DNA of 64,000 nt, taken from assembly GCA_023369685.1 (NCBI GenBank), contig SACZ01000002.1, positions 558,001 to 622,000 on the forward strand, read 5' to 3'. The number at the start of each line of letters is the position of its first letter. Positions within the stretch are counted from its first letter, which is position 1. Position numbers and translations under genes: made by a program. A model generated the notes under the pieces. That model made no database searches, was not told the DNA's origin, and saw only the letters and a program-made list of their open reading frames with translations. Source of the stretch: Prolixibacteraceae bacterium JC049. GTDB taxonomy: Bacteria > Bacteroidota > Bacteroidia > Bacteroidales > Prolixibacteraceae. Below are positions 33,327 through 42,759 of this stretch, piece after piece.

Positions 33327-35254
33327 CGAGACCGCTTCTGTACACCACGTTTAAAACCATTACTGTCACTATTACTTCTCCCAGTATTATTTAATCGACT
33401 ACGACCTGATCGATTTCCTTGCTTTTCTTTCTCCTTCTCTTCTTTTTCTTTCAGTTCTTTTTTAGAAGGTTTTGGTTTTACAGAATTTCGATCAATTGTC
33501 CAAACATCCTCCTCAAATGACCAATCAGAGCGAACAGGGTATTCCTTTGTATAATAGAATACTCTTTCTGGCTGTATCTTTTTCAAGAACGAACCAGCAT
33601 CCCATTTCCCATTTCTGTTAGAATCCAAAATCAACTTCAATGTATATTTTCCAGGATGAATATATTCAAACGTCACTTTAGCGTCACTATCAATTCGTTT
33701 CTCTTGTACAATTGTTTCCTCTTTTCCTGGCTTTATCAATTGCACAATAGCTGCATCCTCTTTCAAGTTCTGAATAGCAACAGTTATTAAACCATAATAA
33801 GACTCCTTCTGTGTGTGAAAAACTTTATCAAAAGGACGATTTACTGTTCCGTATACACTTTGTATTGCAGCTGAATCATAAACCAAATGATAATTAGTTT
33901 CAGGCTTCCAATCTACTTGAAGGTGGTGCTTTAATAACGATACAGAATCTGCAATAATTGTATATGGTATTTGGCTCTCAATAGTATCTTCAACCTCGTA
34001 CAAACGAACCATTGATGTATCCAAATAAGCTAGCGGTTCACTAAATTTCAAATCGATATTCTTATTTATATCGAAATCACGACGAGTATTATCATTTACC
34101 TGAAGCGATGGAATTTCTTGTTTCTGACCTTTCTTCTTTTTACGTTTTTTCGACTTATCGACAACTGTTTTGTGATAAAACATCAAGGTATCGGTTTGCA
34201 ACATTGGTTGTTGCAACGAATCTGGAGTCATATAACTTACTGCTAATCTTAAGCTATCATTCTTTATTAATATAGAATCGGTTAGCCATAGGTTTATGGT
34301 ATCTTTTCTCAAGCCTGTTTCCAGTAAATACCACTCTTTTTCCTTGGCACCTAACGCCTCAACCTTAAAATGATCATCGACAGGTTGAGAAAAAACCATT
34401 CGACATAAATTCTTCTTCTTACGCTCGTAAGTATCCAAATATCTATTGAAAACCTCCTCTGTTGAGGCCATAAAATGGAAAGGACGAGGTAAAAAATCAA
34501 CTACTTGATTCACTACAACTGTATCTTCTCTTTGAATTATAGTATCGTTTGCCGATCGCAATATCGCTTTAGGAACAATCAATGAATCTAAGAAAGCCAT
34601 GCTTTCTCCCCCCGGTGTGTATTTCAAATCTTTATCCTGATCATCCAATGCATAAATAGCATATTTACCTGCAGCAATATTTGTTACTGTAAATTTTCCT
34701 TCTTCATCGGTTTTTGCGATATAATCGGGACGTGTTTTGATAAACGCTGAATCGGCATGATTTTTATACAGAAGAATAAAGCAGTTTTCATATCGCTCCA
34801 AATTATTGGCATGCAACACATAACCACTAATTCTTAAGCTATCCATTTTGTTACCTGTAGAGAAAGCAATTCTAAAATTCTCCAATGGATTCTTTTCATT
34901 ATTATCGACAATGGCATTTTTAAAATCGATAGAGTAAGTCATATCTTCTCTAAGAGAATCTTTCAACTCAATTTCCAATGATTTACCTTTCATCTTGAAA
35001 GTAGGACGCTTCTTCTGAGGTGGTGAAACTACCATCACCTCATTCAATTTATCAGCCACTACGTATTCATCGAAATAAATACGCACCTTATTGCTACGAA
35101 CATTCACACTATTAACTGAAGGGTTAACTCTTACAACCTTTGGAGGAATAGAATCTTTCGGTCCACCAGTTGGCATTCCTGTATTCGCACAAGAAGAATA
35201 AAAAACAATATAAATGAAGGCTATCAAGCACAGATATATAACTCTTTTTCCCAA
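33323..35254 (-). CDS. Ig-like domain lipoprotein
   Basis: 643 residues; lipoprotein signal ending in YSSC. The mature protein starts with a Gly/Pro stretch (NTGMPTGGPKDSIPPKVV), then a bacterial Ig-like (SbsA-type) domain: FDEYVVADKL, SIDFKNAIVDNNEKNPLENFRIAFSTG. A carboxypeptidase-like beta-sandwich is suggested by GKFTVTNIAAGKYAIYALDDQDKDLKYTPGGE, and a similar turn appears near the C-terminus (HPGKYTLKLILDSNRNGKWD). It ends in a Lys/Glu/Arg-rich tail. It is a common Bacteroidota envelope protein of unknown function and the first gene of a three-gene operon with DUF3108. Confidence 0.78.
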   Translation of the reverse strand: MGKRVIYLCLIAFIYIVFYSSCANTGMPTGGPKDSIPPKVVRVNPSVNSVNVRSNKVRIYFDEYVVADKLNEVMVVSPPQKKRPTFKMKGKSLEIELKDSLREDMTYSIDFKNAIVDNNEKNPLENFRIAFSTGNKMDSLRISGYVLHANNLERYENCFILLYKNHADSAFIKTRPDYIAKTDEEGKFTVTNIAAGKYAIYALDDQDKDLKYTPGGESMAFLDSLIVPKAILRSANDTIIQREDTVVVNQVVDFLPRPFHFMASTEEVFNRYLDTYERKKKNLCRMVFSQPVDDHFKVEALGAKEKEWYLLETGLRKDTINLWLTDSILIKNDSLRLAVSYMTPDSLQQPMLQTDTLMFYHKTVVDKSKKRKKKKGQKQEIPSLQVNDNTRRDFDINKNIDLKFSEPLAYLDTSMVRLYEVEDTIESQIPYTIIADSVSLLKHHLQVDWKPETNYHLVYDSAAIQSVYGTVNRPFDKVFHTQKESYYGLITVAIQNLKEDAAIVQLIKPGKEETIVQEKRIDSDAKVTFEYIHPGKYTLKLILDSNRNGKWDAGSFLKKIQPERVFYYTKEYPVRSDWSFEEDVWTIDRNSVKPKPSKKELKEKEEKEKEKQGNRSGRSRLNNTGRSNSDSNGFKRGVQKRSR

Positions 35255-35490
35255 TTTTTTTCGCTTTAAAAATTATAACGGTACAAACTTACTAATATTC
35301 ACGAAAATGAGATGATACAAGAAACTACCGAACAATGAAATTTGCAATAATTAACGCTTTTCGGATTGTTTTATTCTAATTGCCTATGTAAAACTTTCTC
35401 AAACAATGGTACAAATTAGGAATTTTGCTAACCGATAAGATAAGCTAAACTGTTAAATTTACTCTCTCATTATGGAAAATCAATCTTATC

Positions 35491-36153
35491 ATGACCAAAA
35501 TAAACAACTGCTTTTTATCTGCTAAGAATTTCTTAATCCTATTGCTCACTCTTGCATGTCTTTCTGGAACTGCTCAGAATAAATCAAACAGACATGAAGG
35601 CTGGATAACACTTTCTGCGTCTAAAAAGGTAGCAGATAAATGGAAAGTCAATTTAACAGCTCATAGCCAAAACCGATTAGACCACGGATCGTATGTCAAC
35701 TTCATTCAGGCAGGAGTTAGTTACAATTTATCATCTGGTTTATATTTTAGTGGACAATACAGACTTGAAGAAAGCAAAAAACCATCTGAATGGATCTCTG
35801 AAAATCGCATCCAGGCTATTGCTGGCTACAAATGGAAACTGGGCAACTGGAAGTTCCGAAATCGTTATCGATTAGAATTCCGAAAATTCGCCAACAAATC
35901 CCTTAAATATCGTCATAGAGCCGATATCGATATAAAAATTCCAACATCTGTTTTTAAGACCTATACTCCTTACTTCAATCAAGAGCTACAATTCTCAGAT
36001 AAAGTACTTTCCAGAACCAGATCATATGTTGGTATAACAGGAAAAGGGAAATTGGTAGTACCAAGTGTATATTTACTTTGGCAAACCGACAAACGCGACT
36101 GGGGAAGGCAAAATACATTTGGACTGGGAGTTAAACTTGACTTCAAACTTTAA
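35491..36153 (+). CDS. DUF2490-family outer-membrane protein
   Basis: 220 residues with a signal peptide (LSGTAQ). The mature part alternates polar and hydrophobic residues in barrel-like strands and contains the family pattern EGWITLSASKKVADKWKVNLTAHSQNR and FRNRYRLEFRKF...KYRHRADIDIKIP, ending in LGLGVKLDFKL with hydrophobic C-terminal Leu. Probably a beta-barrel. No reaction is known. Monocistronic, convergent with the ComF-like gene, 10 bases apart. Confidence 0.7.
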   Translation: MTKINNCFLSAKNFLILLLTLACLSGTAQNKSNRHEGWITLSASKKVADKWKVNLTAHSQNRLDHGSYVNFIQAGVSYNLSSGLYFSGQYRLEESKKPSEWISENRIQAIAGYKWKLGNWKFRNRYRLEFRKFANKSLKYRHRADIDIKIPTSVFKTYTPYFNQELQFSDKVLSRTRSYVGITGKGKLVVPSVYLLWQTDKRDWGRQNTFGLGVKLDFKL

Positions 36154-36163
36154 CAACCAGCAT

Positions 36164-36853
36164 CTACGATACATGTCCTATAGTTGCTATTGAAACTTCT
36201 GCGCCTGCCTGAACAAGAGGATGGCAGGCTGCCTCTAAGGTAGATCCGGTTGTTATGACATCGTCGATTAATAGCACATGCTTTAATTTCAATTCTGTTG
36301 CATTTCTCACATCGAAGATTCCTTCTACATTCTTCCATCTTTGAAATCGATTTTTCCTTGTCTGCGTTGGATTCTCTAGTTTTCGATATAAATTCCCATC
36401 TAAAATGGGTTTTCTCATAGACAAACTCATGCCCTCTGCAATAATCAAACTTTGGTTATAACCTCTCTTCTTTTCCTTATTGGGATGAAGTGGAACAGGA
36501 ATAATGTAATCTATATTAAAGAAGCGTCTACTATTACTTAAATCACTTCCTAAATGTTGTCCTAGAATTCTGCCAACATCAGTGCCTCTCTGATATTTTA
36601 ATTGATGAATTAATTTTTGATATTGACTCCCTTTTGAAAAAAACAGAAATGCAGTCGCACTTTTCAACTTAACACGTCCCCAGAAGATTTCTTCTACAGG
36701 ATTGTCTGGTAATAAATGATAATGAGTTTTAGGAAAATGAAATATGCAATAGGAACATATACAGCTTTCACTCTGAAGCAATCTGTTTCCACAGCAACTA
36801 CAGAGTCTAGGAAACAATAACTCAAAAACAGTATTTCCTGAAAGCCATTTCAT
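36164..36853 (-). CDS. ComF-family phosphoribosyltransferase-like protein
   Basis: 229 residues from the ATG at 36853; a longer frame from 36940 adds a hydrophobic stretch not seen in the family. A four-Cys zinc-finger start (LCSCCGNRLLQSESCICSYC) is followed by a type I phosphoribosyltransferase fold with YIIPVPLHPNKEKKRGYNQS and the PRPP-binding HVLLIDDVITTGSTL. ComF proteins are linked to DNA uptake in naturally competent bacteria, but the family is also widespread in species not known to be competent. Cytoplasmic. Confidence 0.85.
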   Translation of the reverse strand: MKWLSGNTVFELLFPRLCSCCGNRLLQSESCICSYCIFHFPKTHYHLLPDNPVEEIFWGRVKLKSATAFLFFSKGSQYQKLIHQLKYQRGTDVGRILGQHLGSDLSNSRRFFNIDYIIPVPLHPNKEKKRGYNQSLIIAEGMSLSMRKPILDGNLYRKLENPTQTRKNRFQRWKNVEGIFDVRNATELKLKHVLLIDDVITTGSTLEAACHPLVQAGAEVSIATIGHVS

Positions 36854-37191
36854 ACTAAACCGACTATAATTCCATGGAAAAATATACGAAAACTGTTTCG
36901 GAAAGAGAAGTTGAGCTAGAAAAAAGAAGCTCATGAGCAAATAATCAGGTTACCAAATATTGTTTAATCTAAATGTATCACTTGAATATAAGTAATAACA
37001 CGAGAATAATTAATGATCATCACCCATGAGCCATACATGCATTTACGAAGGTAAAAATCATTATCCTATATTTAGCATATATTTGTTTTTTTCTGGGTTA
37101 AAGAATGTTAAAAAGGTTTAAAGCACAGTTCTTTCGCACGTTCCATTTCGCTTAACGAATAGTTAACAAATCGAAAAGTAAGAATTTGGTG

Positions 37192-37207
37192 TATTGCCTC
37201 AGCAATA
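37192..37207. promoter_or_regulatory. Palindrome overlapping the pgk promoter
   Basis: TATTGC-CTCA-GCAATA, a perfect 6-bp inverted repeat that covers the -33 TTG. A regulator bound here would block RNA polymerase, so it is a candidate operator. Confidence 0.4.
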
Positions 37208-37223
37208 ATAGTTCGTATATTTG
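37194..37223 (+). promoter_or_regulatory. Candidate promoter for pgk
   Basis: TTG at 37194-37196, exactly 19 bases, TATATTTG at 37216-37223 (full -7 match). Transcription would start near 37230, about 22 bases before the ATG at 37252. Confidence 0.6.
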
Positions 37224-37251
37224 GTCGTTAAAAATTCAAAACAATATTGCC

Positions 37252-38442
37252 ATGCAAACAATTGAAAATTACGATTTTTCAGGCAAGAAGGCGTTGATTC
37301 GTGTAGACTTCAATGTACCTTTAAACGAAAATTTCGAAATTACTGACGATACCCGTATGAGAGCGGCTCTTCCTACTATTCAAGCTGTAATTGAAAAAGG
37401 AGGATCACCAATTATTATGTCTCACCTTGGTCGTCCAAAAGGACCAGAGGCTAAATTTTCATTGAAGCACTTGGTAGCTCATCTTTCTGAGCTTTTAGGT
37501 GGTACAGAAGTGAAAATTGCTCCTGATTGCATTGGAGACGAAACTAAAGCAATGGCTGCAGCATTGAAGCCAGGTGAAGTTTTGATTTTGGAAAACCTAC
37601 GTTTCCACGGCGAAGAGAAAAAAGGAGACGAAGCTTTTGCACAGCAATTGGCTGAGCTAGGTGACTGCTGGGTAAACGATGCATTCGGTACTGCTCACCG
37701 TGCGCACGCTTCTACAGCTGTTATGGCTAAATTCTTCCCAAATGATAAAATGTTCGGTACTTTGGTTAGTAGCGAGGTAGCTAGCTTGGATAAAGTTGTT
37801 GCTGAGCCACAGCGTCCATTTACTGCTATCATGGGTGGAGCTAAAGTTTCTACAAAAATTACTATCATCGAAAACATGTTGGATAAAGTAGACAACTTGA
37901 TTATCGGTGGAGGTATGATTTTTACTTTCGTTAAAGCAATGGGTGGAAACATTGGTGGTTCACTTTGCGAAGACGATTACGTAGAAATGGCTAAAAACAT
38001 CATCGAAAAAGCAAAAGCTAAGGGAGTAAACTTGGTTATTGCTGAAGATTGTGTTGCTGCTGACAAATTCGCTAACGATGCTGCAATTGAAGTTTGTGGT
38101 TCTGGTGAAATTAAAGATGGTTGGTTAGGATTGGATGTAGGTCCAAAAACAATCGAGCAATTCAAAGAAGTTATCGGTAACTCTAAAACTGTTCTTTGGA
38201 ACGGTCCTGCAGGAGTATTCGAAATGGAGAACTTTGCTGCTGGTACAGTTGCAATTGGCGATGCTGTTGTTGAAGCAACTAAAAAAGGTGCTTTCTCGCT
38301 TGTTGGTGGTGGCGACTCTGTTGCTGCAGTTAACAAATTCGGTATTGCTGCTGGTGTTTCTTACATCTCAACTGCAGGTGGAGCATTGTTGGAGTACCTG
38401 GAAGGAAAAGAGCTTCCTGGTATTGCAGCTGTTCGTAGTTAA
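37252..38442 (+). CDS. pgk: Phosphoglycerate kinase
   Basis: 396 residues from the ATG at 37252 (the reading frame is open further upstream). Substrate motifs [28 protein letters not shown] and [14 protein letters not shown]; nucleotide motifs [32 protein letters not shown] and [13 protein letters not shown]. It makes ATP from 1,3-bisphosphoglycerate in glycolysis. Sequence and length are typical. Monocistronic with two adjacent hairpins at the 3' end. Confidence 0.95.
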   Translation: MQTIENYDFSGKKALIRVDFNVPLNENFEITDDTRMRAALPTIQAVIEKGGSPIIMSHLGRPKGPEAKFSLKHLVAHLSELLGGTEVKIAPDCIGDETKAMAAALKPGEVLILENLRFHGEEKKGDEAFAQQLAELGDCWVNDAFGTAHRAHASTAVMAKFFPNDKMFGTLVSSEVASLDKVVAEPQRPFTAIMGGAKVSTKITIIENMLDKVDNLIIGGGMIFTFVKAMGGNIGGSLCEDDYVEMAKNIIEKAKAKGVNLVIAEDCVAADKFANDAAIEVCGSGEIKDGWLGLDVGPKTIEQFKEVIGNSKTVLWNGPAGVFEMENFAAGTVAIGDAVVEATKKGAFSLVGGGDSVAAVNKFGIAAGVSYISTAGGALLEYLEGKELPGIAAVRS

Positions 38443-38477
38443 GAAAATAAAAGCCGATTTATCGGCCTTATATATTG

Positions 38478-38505
38478 AGCCTCGGAGATTTCCGAGGCTT
38501 TTTTT
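38478..38505 (+). terminator. Rho-independent terminator after pgk
   Basis: Stem AGCCTCGGA / TCCGAGGCT, then a long T run. A second short hairpin (GCCGAT/ATCGGC, 38453-38466) lies just before it. Confidence 0.85.
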
Positions 38506-38508
38506 ATT

Positions 38509-39099
38509 TTAAAAAACATAACAAAGTCCAACCTGAGGCACATTCATCCTTTGATTATACCCCAATTGCCATTTTATCTTACCTTTTTCGTTTAACCTGT
38601 TGTTGGTATTTATCAATGTAAAAATATCTGCTCGGGTAGGAGCAGACAACCAAGCAATCAATCCACCAATTCCTCCTACAACTATTCCACTTACAAATAA
38701 GCCACTATTTATCTCTTTCTCATTCATCGAATCATCTTCGAAGAAGTTATTTTTCTTCTTAAAAACAACAGCACTAAGCATTAACGTACCTGCAGCTGCC
38801 AGCGAAACAGTTGTTATTGTTGTAAATGTTTTTTTCTTCTTCTCCAGCAAATTATAGTGGGGAAGCATCTGTTTATACACTTCTGGATTATCCCTTTCTA
38901 TTTCTATCATTAGATTCCTTAATCCTTTAAACGACATATCGTACATTAAATCTTTATACGTAAAATGCCTTGGAATCTCTGTTGTTTGGGTTTCGTAGTG
39001 AATATGGGTAGTGGAAGTGGTTACCGGGACTGAATCAATCTGTGCTTTAGATAAGATGGGAATTAAACACAGAACCAATAGTGTGTAAAGTACTTTCAT
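38509..39099 (-). CDS. Exported protein with one transmembrane region, unknown
   Basis: 196 residues from the ATG at 39099, chosen because it begins a clear signal peptide (MKVLYTLLVLCLIPILSKAQ). The mature part has a charged helical section (FKGLRNLMIEIERDNPEVYKQMLPHY) and two hydrophobic segments (TTVSLAAAGTLMLSAVVF and LFVSGIVVGGIGGLIAWLSA), then a C-terminal part ending in aromatic Phe. I do not recognise the family. It is convergent with pgk, and its stop lies against the pgk terminator. Confidence 0.6.
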   Translation of the reverse strand: MKVLYTLLVLCLIPILSKAQIDSVPVTTSTTHIHYETQTTEIPRHFTYKDLMYDMSFKGLRNLMIEIERDNPEVYKQMLPHYNLLEKKKKTFTTITTVSLAAAGTLMLSAVVFKKKNNFFEDDSMNEKEINSGLFVSGIVVGGIGGLIAWLSAPTRADIFTLINTNNRLNEKGKIKWQLGYNQRMNVPQVGLCYVF

Positions 39100-39179
39100 A
39101 TCCTTCAATTTTAAGAGTTCACTTAATAAGGACAATAAAAGTGCCAAAGGGCTGCAATAAAAAACTTAATTTAAAATAT

Positions 39180-39201
39180 AAGCCCATCAAATGATGGGCT
39201 T
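39180..39201 (-). terminator. Hairpin terminator after the S4-domain gene
   Basis: Perfect stem AAGCCCATC / GATGGGCTT with loop AAAT. On the minus strand it is followed by AT-rich DNA with T runs. Confidence 0.6.
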
Positions 39202-39207
39202 ACACAT

Positions 39208-39411
39208 TTATTCTAGCTCAATTCTATGTTCAAATATTTCAATCACATCTCCTGGACGAAGCTTTGCTCTTTTTCTCAGCTCCACCTCTCCATTGCGTAA
39301 AACGCATTCATCGTTAACCATCATCTTGGCTTGGCCACCACTTTCAGCAATATTCAGCCTTTTAAGCAAACCAATTAATTCGATATATTCTCCTTCGATC
39401 TTATACTTCAT
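39208..39411 (-). CDS. S4-domain RNA-binding protein (YbcJ-like)
   Basis: 67 residues, a single S4 fold: EGEYIELIGLLKRLNIAESGGQAKMMVNDECVLRNGEVELRKRAKLRPGDVIEI. This is the YbcJ/YaaA-type stand-alone domain that binds structured RNA. It is only 3 bases after the C1 peptidase gene, in the same direction, and is the last gene of the run that starts with the MmcQ/YjbR gene. A terminator hairpin lies just downstream. Confidence 0.85.
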   Translation of the reverse strand: MKYKIEGEYIELIGLLKRLNIAESGGQAKMMVNDECVLRNGEVELRKRAKLRPGDVIEIFEHRIELE

Positions 39412-39414
39412 CGC

Positions 39415-40512
39415 TTAATTTTTTTTGAATAATTTCTTTGCAATGTCTTTCGGCAGGGCATCTTTATGAATCATAAATGCTACCGTTTTTATTTTCACGT
39501 AATCGTCAGACATATGCAAATATCCGCCAAAGCTATTACTTTTTTCTCCCCACGAGTTTTTTGTGATGAAATATTTATTGCCATCCTTGTCGTAAGAAGT
39601 TCCAACCACGTGCATTAAGTGATCATCAGTACTCGTCCAATCGTCAAAAGTATCTTGTCGAACCTTATCAATATTTTTACCTTCCAAACTCATTTGAAGC
39701 TTTGCATAGCCCGATTTATGAGAGAATTGTCTTTCACTAACATCTCCATCCCAACAAATTGAATAACCATTCTCTAAAGCATAATTCATAACCTTCATCA
39801 TATCTTCGGCAGGTAGATTGTAGTATAAATCATCCGACCAGTTATCTGGTACCTCTAAATTTACTTTCTCATAAAAAGGGTATGCCTCGTACGATGTTAT
39901 TTCGATATAATCATTGGCATTAATTCCCATTTCTTTGGCAAACTCTACCGGAGTAACTTCTTTGTTATTCACCGTTATCTTCGATGGCGCTTTTCCCAGG
40001 TATGCATCTAAAATTCCTGCAAATCCCAGTTCCCAAGTAGGAGTTAAGCGTTTTACTTTACCTTTTGCAATACCATCGAGCGCTCCTTTAAGCATTGGCT
40101 CCATCTCAGAATAATGGTCGTGTTTTGTTGTTCCATAGTTAAGGCCTGTATAACTTTCATTAGTTACCATCCCATAATCGCGCAACACATTCATTACATC
40201 ATGTGCTTGTCCTCCCTGGCTAAAATTAGCCACTCCGTGATAACGCATGTATCGCTTCGCCTTATTCAAATAAGCATAACGAACAAAATACATTTCCGAC
40301 AAATCAAAAGTTCCTTTTCCCATTCGAAGCAACTCCGATTCGATAAAAGATGTAGTTGCAAACGACCAGCAAGTACCAGTTCTATACTGATTCTTAACCG
40401 GTGTTACTTCCACCTTATTTTCTTTTTTTATTTCGAAATCTTGTGCATTTGCCCCCAATGAAATTCCTCCCATTATAGCAGCACATACAAGTAATTTATT
40501 TCCCCAGTTCAT
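39415..40512 (-). CDS. Exported C1-family cysteine peptidase (bleomycin hydrolase-like)
   Basis: 365 residues with a signal peptide (ends GANA-Q). Catalytic residues are visible: Gln42 and Cys48 in NQYRTGTCWSFAT, His in DDHLMHVVGTSYD and Asn in YFITKNSWGE. The TCWSFAT and the VGTSYD region place it with bleomycin hydrolase/PepC aminopeptidases, but those enzymes are cytoplasmic and about 450 residues long; this one is shorter and exported. It should cleave peptides in the periplasm. It lies 4 bases after the MmcQ/YjbR gene and 3 bases before the S4-domain gene. Confidence 0.85.
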   Translation of the reverse strand: MNWGNKLLVCAAIMGGISLGANAQDFEIKKENKVEVTPVKNQYRTGTCWSFATTSFIESELLRMGKGTFDLSEMYFVRYAYLNKAKRYMRYHGVANFSQGGQAHDVMNVLRDYGMVTNESYTGLNYGTTKHDHYSEMEPMLKGALDGIAKGKVKRLTPTWELGFAGILDAYLGKAPSKITVNNKEVTPVEFAKEMGINANDYIEITSYEAYPFYEKVNLEVPDNWSDDLYYNLPAEDMMKVMNYALENGYSICWDGDVSERQFSHKSGYAKLQMSLEGKNIDKVRQDTFDDWTSTDDHLMHVVGTSYDKDGNKYFITKNSWGEKSNSFGGYLHMSDDYVKIKTVAFMIHKDALPKDIAKKLFKKN

Positions 40513-40516
40513 CTAT

Positions 40517-40879
40517 TTATTTATTTGATAATTCTTCCAATTCTTTTTGTTTCTTTTTCGTTAGCGATTGTACAATCAAGTCGTAGGAATCATCCACCCA
40601 CTTCTGCAGTTGCCCATCGCTAATTGCTCCTGTTATATTCACTGTGTTCCAATGTTTTTTATTCATATGATACCCCGGCAACACATCTTCGTATTGCTCT
40701 CTCAAAGCAATTGCCTCTTCCGGATCACATTTTACATTCATACTAAGTGGCTTATCCAACGAAGTCAAACAAAACATTTTATCCATCACTTTAAATACCA
40801 AAGTAACTTCATCAAAAGGAAACCCCTCGGTCACTCCTGGTTTACTAATGCAATATAAGCGTAGCTCTTCAATATTCAT
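40517..40879 (-). CDS. MmcQ/YjbR-family protein
   Basis: 120 residues, full length for the family. The conserved elements KPGVTEGFPFDEVTLVFKVMDKMFCLT, NVKCDPEEAIALREQY and PGYHMNKKHWNTVNI are all present. Members have a CyaY-like fold and sometimes bind DNA; a precise role is unknown. First gene of the operon with the C1 peptidase and S4-domain genes. Confidence 0.85.
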   Translation of the reverse strand: MNIEELRLYCISKPGVTEGFPFDEVTLVFKVMDKMFCLTSLDKPLSMNVKCDPEEAIALREQYEDVLPGYHMNKKHWNTVNITGAISDGQLQKWVDDSYDLIVQSLTKKKQKELEELSNK

Positions 40880-41039
40880 GTAACATTTTTTTTACAGTGA
40901 AAATTTAATCGATATAGAACAAATTCATACGAATTTACCTTTATTAATTAAGGATTTAAAACCAAATGTTGTAAGTTTTTTTAGCAAAACGAATTATTGT
41001 CCTTAAGAAGTTATATTTTTACCATTAAACAAAACAAGT

Positions 41040-41435
41040 ATGAGTGCCCCTACTGTAACAGATTGGTCAAATAAAACCATTATGGTTGTCGAAGATGAGG
41101 AGGTAAATGTATACTTCTTTCAGGCAGCGTTGAAAAAAACCAAAGCAAATGTAATCTATGCTTCAAACGGTAGAGAAGCTATTGAGCATGTACAATCTGG
41201 AAAAAATATTGATATCATTCTTATGGATATCAGACTTCCTGAGATTGATGGTTATGAAGCAACACGTAAAATAAAGGAGATCTCACCAAACATTCCAATC
41301 ATTGCACAAACAGCTTATGCTATGGCCAATGAACGCGAAGAAATTTTGTCTGCTGGTTGTGACGATTATATCTCAAAACCCATTCGATTACATATTCTTA
41401 TTGAAGTACTAGAAAAGTTCTTTAACGCAGAGTAG
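41040..41435 (+). CDS. Stand-alone receiver-domain response regulator
   Basis: 131 residues: one receiver domain, no output domain. Landmarks are VVEDEEVNV (acidic pocket), ILMDIRLPEIDGYEA (phosphate-accepting Asp), QTAYAMANERE (Thr) and YISKPIRL (Lys). The style, with 'MDIRLPEIDGYEATRKIK', is that of receivers which pair with hybrid kinases. Its partner could be the TPR kinase at 17246, but this is a guess. Its end overlaps the convergent YraN-like gene by 14 bases. Confidence 0.9.
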   Translation: MSAPTVTDWSNKTIMVVEDEEVNVYFFQAALKKTKANVIYASNGREAIEHVQSGKNIDIILMDIRLPEIDGYEATRKIKEISPNIPIIAQTAYAMANEREEILSAGCDDYISKPIRLHILIEVLEKFFNAE

Positions 41436-41787
41436 GGTAGAAAGCTCTTTCAATATGTTCTAACTCTGTTTTACCATTGACTATTACAATAGAGATCACA
41501 TCAAAACGAGTTTCTAAATCAACATCATTTTTCTGAATGTATGCCTCTGCTGCGTTTATTAGAAATCGTTGCTTTTGCTTACTTATTGCCTCCCATGGAG
41601 CCTGATAATAATTACTGGAACGGGTTTTTACTTCTACAATAATTAACTCTTCTCCTTTTTCTGCAATAATATCAATCTCTTGTTGACCAAATCTCCAGTT
41701 TGTTTCCAAAATTCGATATTCATTTTTTCTTAAGAATTGAAGAGCAATTTCTTCTCCTTTCTTTCCGAGTTCATTGTGTTGTGCCAT
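41422..41787 (-). CDS. YraN-family (UPF0102) nuclease-like protein
   Basis: 121 residues. The motif LGKKGEEIALQFLRKNEYRILETNWRFGQQEIDIIAEKGEELIIVEVKTRSS carries the E-(x)n-D-(x)n-E-x-K active-site pattern of the restriction-endonuclease fold (Glu, Asp in EIDII, EVKTR). YraN is often linked to DNA processing but has no settled role. It lies 38 bases downstream of the S66 peptidase gene on the same strand. The overlap with the receiver gene is at the two 3' ends. Confidence 0.85.
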   Translation of the reverse strand: MAQHNELGKKGEEIALQFLRKNEYRILETNWRFGQQEIDIIAEKGEELIIVEVKTRSSNYYQAPWEAISKQKQRFLINAAEAYIQKNDVDLETRFDVISIVIVNGKTELEHIERAFYPTLR

Positions 41788-41825
41788 CTTGATTGTTTTT
41801 ATTACCCTGAACTCAAATTAAAAAC

Positions 41826-42722
41826 TCAGGTTATTATTACTTCGTTCTTTTCAACACTCATCACAACCTCTTTCCCAAAGTTTAATGCCATATTTCTCTT
41901 CTCATGTCCAGCAGGAAAACCGTAACATACCGGATAGTCATATGCCTCTACATGTTCTGCAATTATTTCATATGCTCTTTTCCCAAATGATGTCTCTCCA
42001 TCTTTCATATCAGAGAAATTACCAACAATCAATCCTTTTAACTTCGAAAGTTTCCCCGACAATCTTAGATTGAGCATCATTCTATCTAAATGATAATGAT
42101 ACTCTGCTAAATCTTCAATGAATAATATCTTTCCTTCAGTTTTAAGTTCATAAGGAGTTGCTTGAAGACTATAAATAATCGATAAATTTCCACCAACCAA
42201 TTCTCCTTTAGCATCTCCTAATCGATTATTCTCATTCCCTGAAATTTTGTACTTATTACCTTTTCCTGAAAAAGCATTTTGCAGTGTAATCAACTCATTA
42301 GTTACCTCTCCTTCATTTAGAAAATAGCGAGGCATTACACCATGAATCGTTTCGAAACCAGCATTATTTAAAAAAGAATGTATAACAGTTATATCGCTGA
42401 AACCAACCAACCACTTTGGGTATTCTTTGAATTTGCTCCAATTGATATTTTCAATAACTCGTAAAGTTCCATAGCCTCCTCTGGCACAAATTATACAGGC
42501 CACATCCGGATCATCAAGCATTCTCTGCAAATCGTTTGTTCGTTGCTCATCTGTTCCGGCAAACACACCGTGCTCATTAAAAACAGCCTCACCCAACGCC
42601 ACTTCGAATCCTTTTTCTCGAAGATATTCCACAGCAGGAGTAACATGCTTCTTCTCTATTTTTCCTGCAGGAGCAACAATAGCAATCTTATCTCCTTGCT
42701 TTATGTTTCTAGGTCGAATCAT
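41826..42722 (-). CDS. LD-carboxypeptidase (S66 family)
   Basis: 298 residues. The N-terminal domain has IAIVAPAGKIEK and CIICARGGYGTLRVIENINW; the nucleophile Ser is in LVGFSDITVIHSFLNN, and the C-terminal Glu and His are in FIEDLAEY and PAGHEKRNMAL. S66 enzymes remove the terminal D-Ala from murein tetrapeptide (LdcA) or cleave microcin C analogues (MccF). The cytoplasmic setting and the presence of mpl elsewhere in the window suggest murein-peptide recycling. Confidence 0.85.
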   Translation of the reverse strand: MIRPRNIKQGDKIAIVAPAGKIEKKHVTPAVEYLREKGFEVALGEAVFNEHGVFAGTDEQRTNDLQRMLDDPDVACIICARGGYGTLRVIENINWSKFKEYPKWLVGFSDITVIHSFLNNAGFETIHGVMPRYFLNEGEVTNELITLQNAFSGKGNKYKISGNENNRLGDAKGELVGGNLSIIYSLQATPYELKTEGKILFIEDLAEYHYHLDRMMLNLRLSGKLSKLKGLIVGNFSDMKDGETSFGKRAYEIIAEHVEAYDYPVCYGFPAGHEKRNMALNFGKEVVMSVEKNEVIIT

Positions 42723-42759
42723 AAATTACATTTTCAATCAAAAATAGTAATCCAAAGCT

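Larger units (their letters stand above)
36854..37251. other. Intergenic region (398 bp) before pgk
   Basis: AT-rich. The first 90 bases could be the leader of the ComF gene if its longer start were used. The last 70 bases carry the pgk promoter and a palindrome (37192-37207). I see no gene. Confidence 0.5.
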
